Shown: positions 5,700 to 5,936 of the stretch, piece after piece | Numbering within the stretch: position 1 is the stretch's first letter | Layout: every line of letters starts with the position of its first letter | DNA from: Methanospirillum sp. | GTDB lineage: Archaea; Halobacteriota; Methanomicrobia; Methanomicrobiales; Methanospirillaceae | Length of the DNA: 5,936 nt | Direction: 5' to 3' | Assembly: GCA_028695895.1 (NCBI GenBank) | Contig: JAQVIE010000089.1 | Location: 1 to 5,936, forward strand | Translations under genes and position numbers: made by a program | Notes under the pieces: model-generated | What the model was told of the DNA's origin: nothing | Database searches by the model: none | Seen by the model: only the letters and a program-made list of their open reading frames with translations

Positions 5700-5711
5700 G
5701 TATATCTATAC
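5700..5711 (-). promoter_or_regulatory. Candidate TATA element of the ATPase gene
   Basis: GTATATCTATAC is a 12-base interrupted palindrome (GTATA, two bases, TATAC) about 80 bases upstream of the ATPase ATG. It would give a leader near 55 bases. A second candidate, TTTATAAAT-like sequence at 5765-5775 on the minus strand, would give a leader of about 120 bases. Neither can be preferred firmly. Confidence 0.35.
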
Positions 5712-5810
5712 AAAGGCTAAAGTCCTGATTTTTCCGGCATTTGCTTATTCTTTCATAAGCACCGAATTTATAAAAATTATACGCAGTTACCTTTGTGACA
5801 GGCCTTCCGG

Positions 5811-5832
5811 AAAAAGAAAAGAAAAGAAAAAA
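5811..5832 (-). repeat. GAAAA tandem repeat / pyrimidine tract, possible terminator
   Basis: Three tandem GAAAA units (5816-5830) flanked by more A residues make a purine-only tract on the plus strand. On the minus strand it is a 22-base T-rich pyrimidine run. It follows sequence entering from the right edge and precedes the ATPase promoter candidates, so it could end transcription of a minus-strand gene beyond the window. It could also simply be low-complexity sequence. Confidence 0.35.
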
Positions 5833-5936
5833 CAGGGCAGTATTATGCACGTCAGAGAATTACAACAGGATATTCCATACTTTTTAAAAGCCCTATGAAC
5901 TCTCTGGTGTAACAAGCCAGGTTGTACTGTTTGAAT

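Larger units (their letters stand above)
5623..5936. other. Upstream region of the ATPase gene, no convincing gene
   Basis: This 314-base stretch reaches the right edge. On the minus strand it offers two TATA-like sites (5698-5716 and 5765-5780), a pyrimidine tract (5811-5832) and a GTGTAACAAGCCAGGT motif (5907-5922). A 72-codon minus-strand frame at 5632-5850 begins with GTG, has no ribosome binding site and no recognisable motif; I do not accept it as a gene. A plus-strand frame is open at 5686-5898 but has no start codon before ATG 5845. Either could be a decayed remnant. Confidence 0.5.

Noticed and set aside
5632..5850. 72-codon minus-strand frame ending 10 bases before the ATPase start
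   Set aside because: GTG start without a ribosome binding site, phenylalanine-rich start produced by the T-rich tract, and no motif; likely chance in AT-rich DNA.

Overview
The window reads as euryarchaeal DNA, most likely from an anaerobic methanogen. A Methanomicrobiales type such as Methanospirillum is my guess from gene style, not a proven assignment. The support is an archaeal type IV pilin (Pilin_N/DUF1628 type) with an AVSPVIGV-type N-terminus, a full-length rubrerythrin, a DtxR/MntR-family repressor, T-rich archaeal-style terminators, TATA-like promoter elements and AT-rich intergenic spacers.

Layout from left to right. The 5' part of a winged-helix regulator gene runs off the left edge on the minus strand (1-315). 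A roughly 700-base spacer follows (316-1024) that holds no convincing large gene but has an unusual cluster of inverted repeats and a 14-codon ORF behind a strong ribosome binding site. Next comes a plus-strand pilin gene (1025-1426), then a convergent spacer (1427-1709) with T-tracts on both strands. The rest is a run of three minus-strand genes: rubrerythrin (1710-2282), a DtxR/MntR-like metalloregulator (2439-2876) and an 844-residue P3-type, MgtA-like cation ATPase (3088-5622). A 314-base upstream region with promoter-like and pyrimidine-tract elements reaches the right edge.

Transcription of the right-hand cluster runs ATPase, then regulator, then rubrerythrin. The gaps of 211 and 156 bases each hold a TATA-like element, so these are probably neighbouring units rather than one tight operon. 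The shared theme is divalent metal homeostasis (transporter and metal sensor) beside peroxide defence (rubrerythrin). A working hypothesis is that the regulator senses Fe(II) or Mn(II) and controls itself and one or both neighbours.

The most notable points are a hybrid MntR/DtxR metal site in the regulator, two conservative changes in normally conserved ATP-site motifs of the ATPase (GEGIND for GDGxND, RGAPE for KGAxE), a shared GTGTAACAAGC motif near the regulator promoter and upstream of the ATPase, and the repeat-rich leader region upstream of the pilin. I did not find a clearly new multi-gene system.
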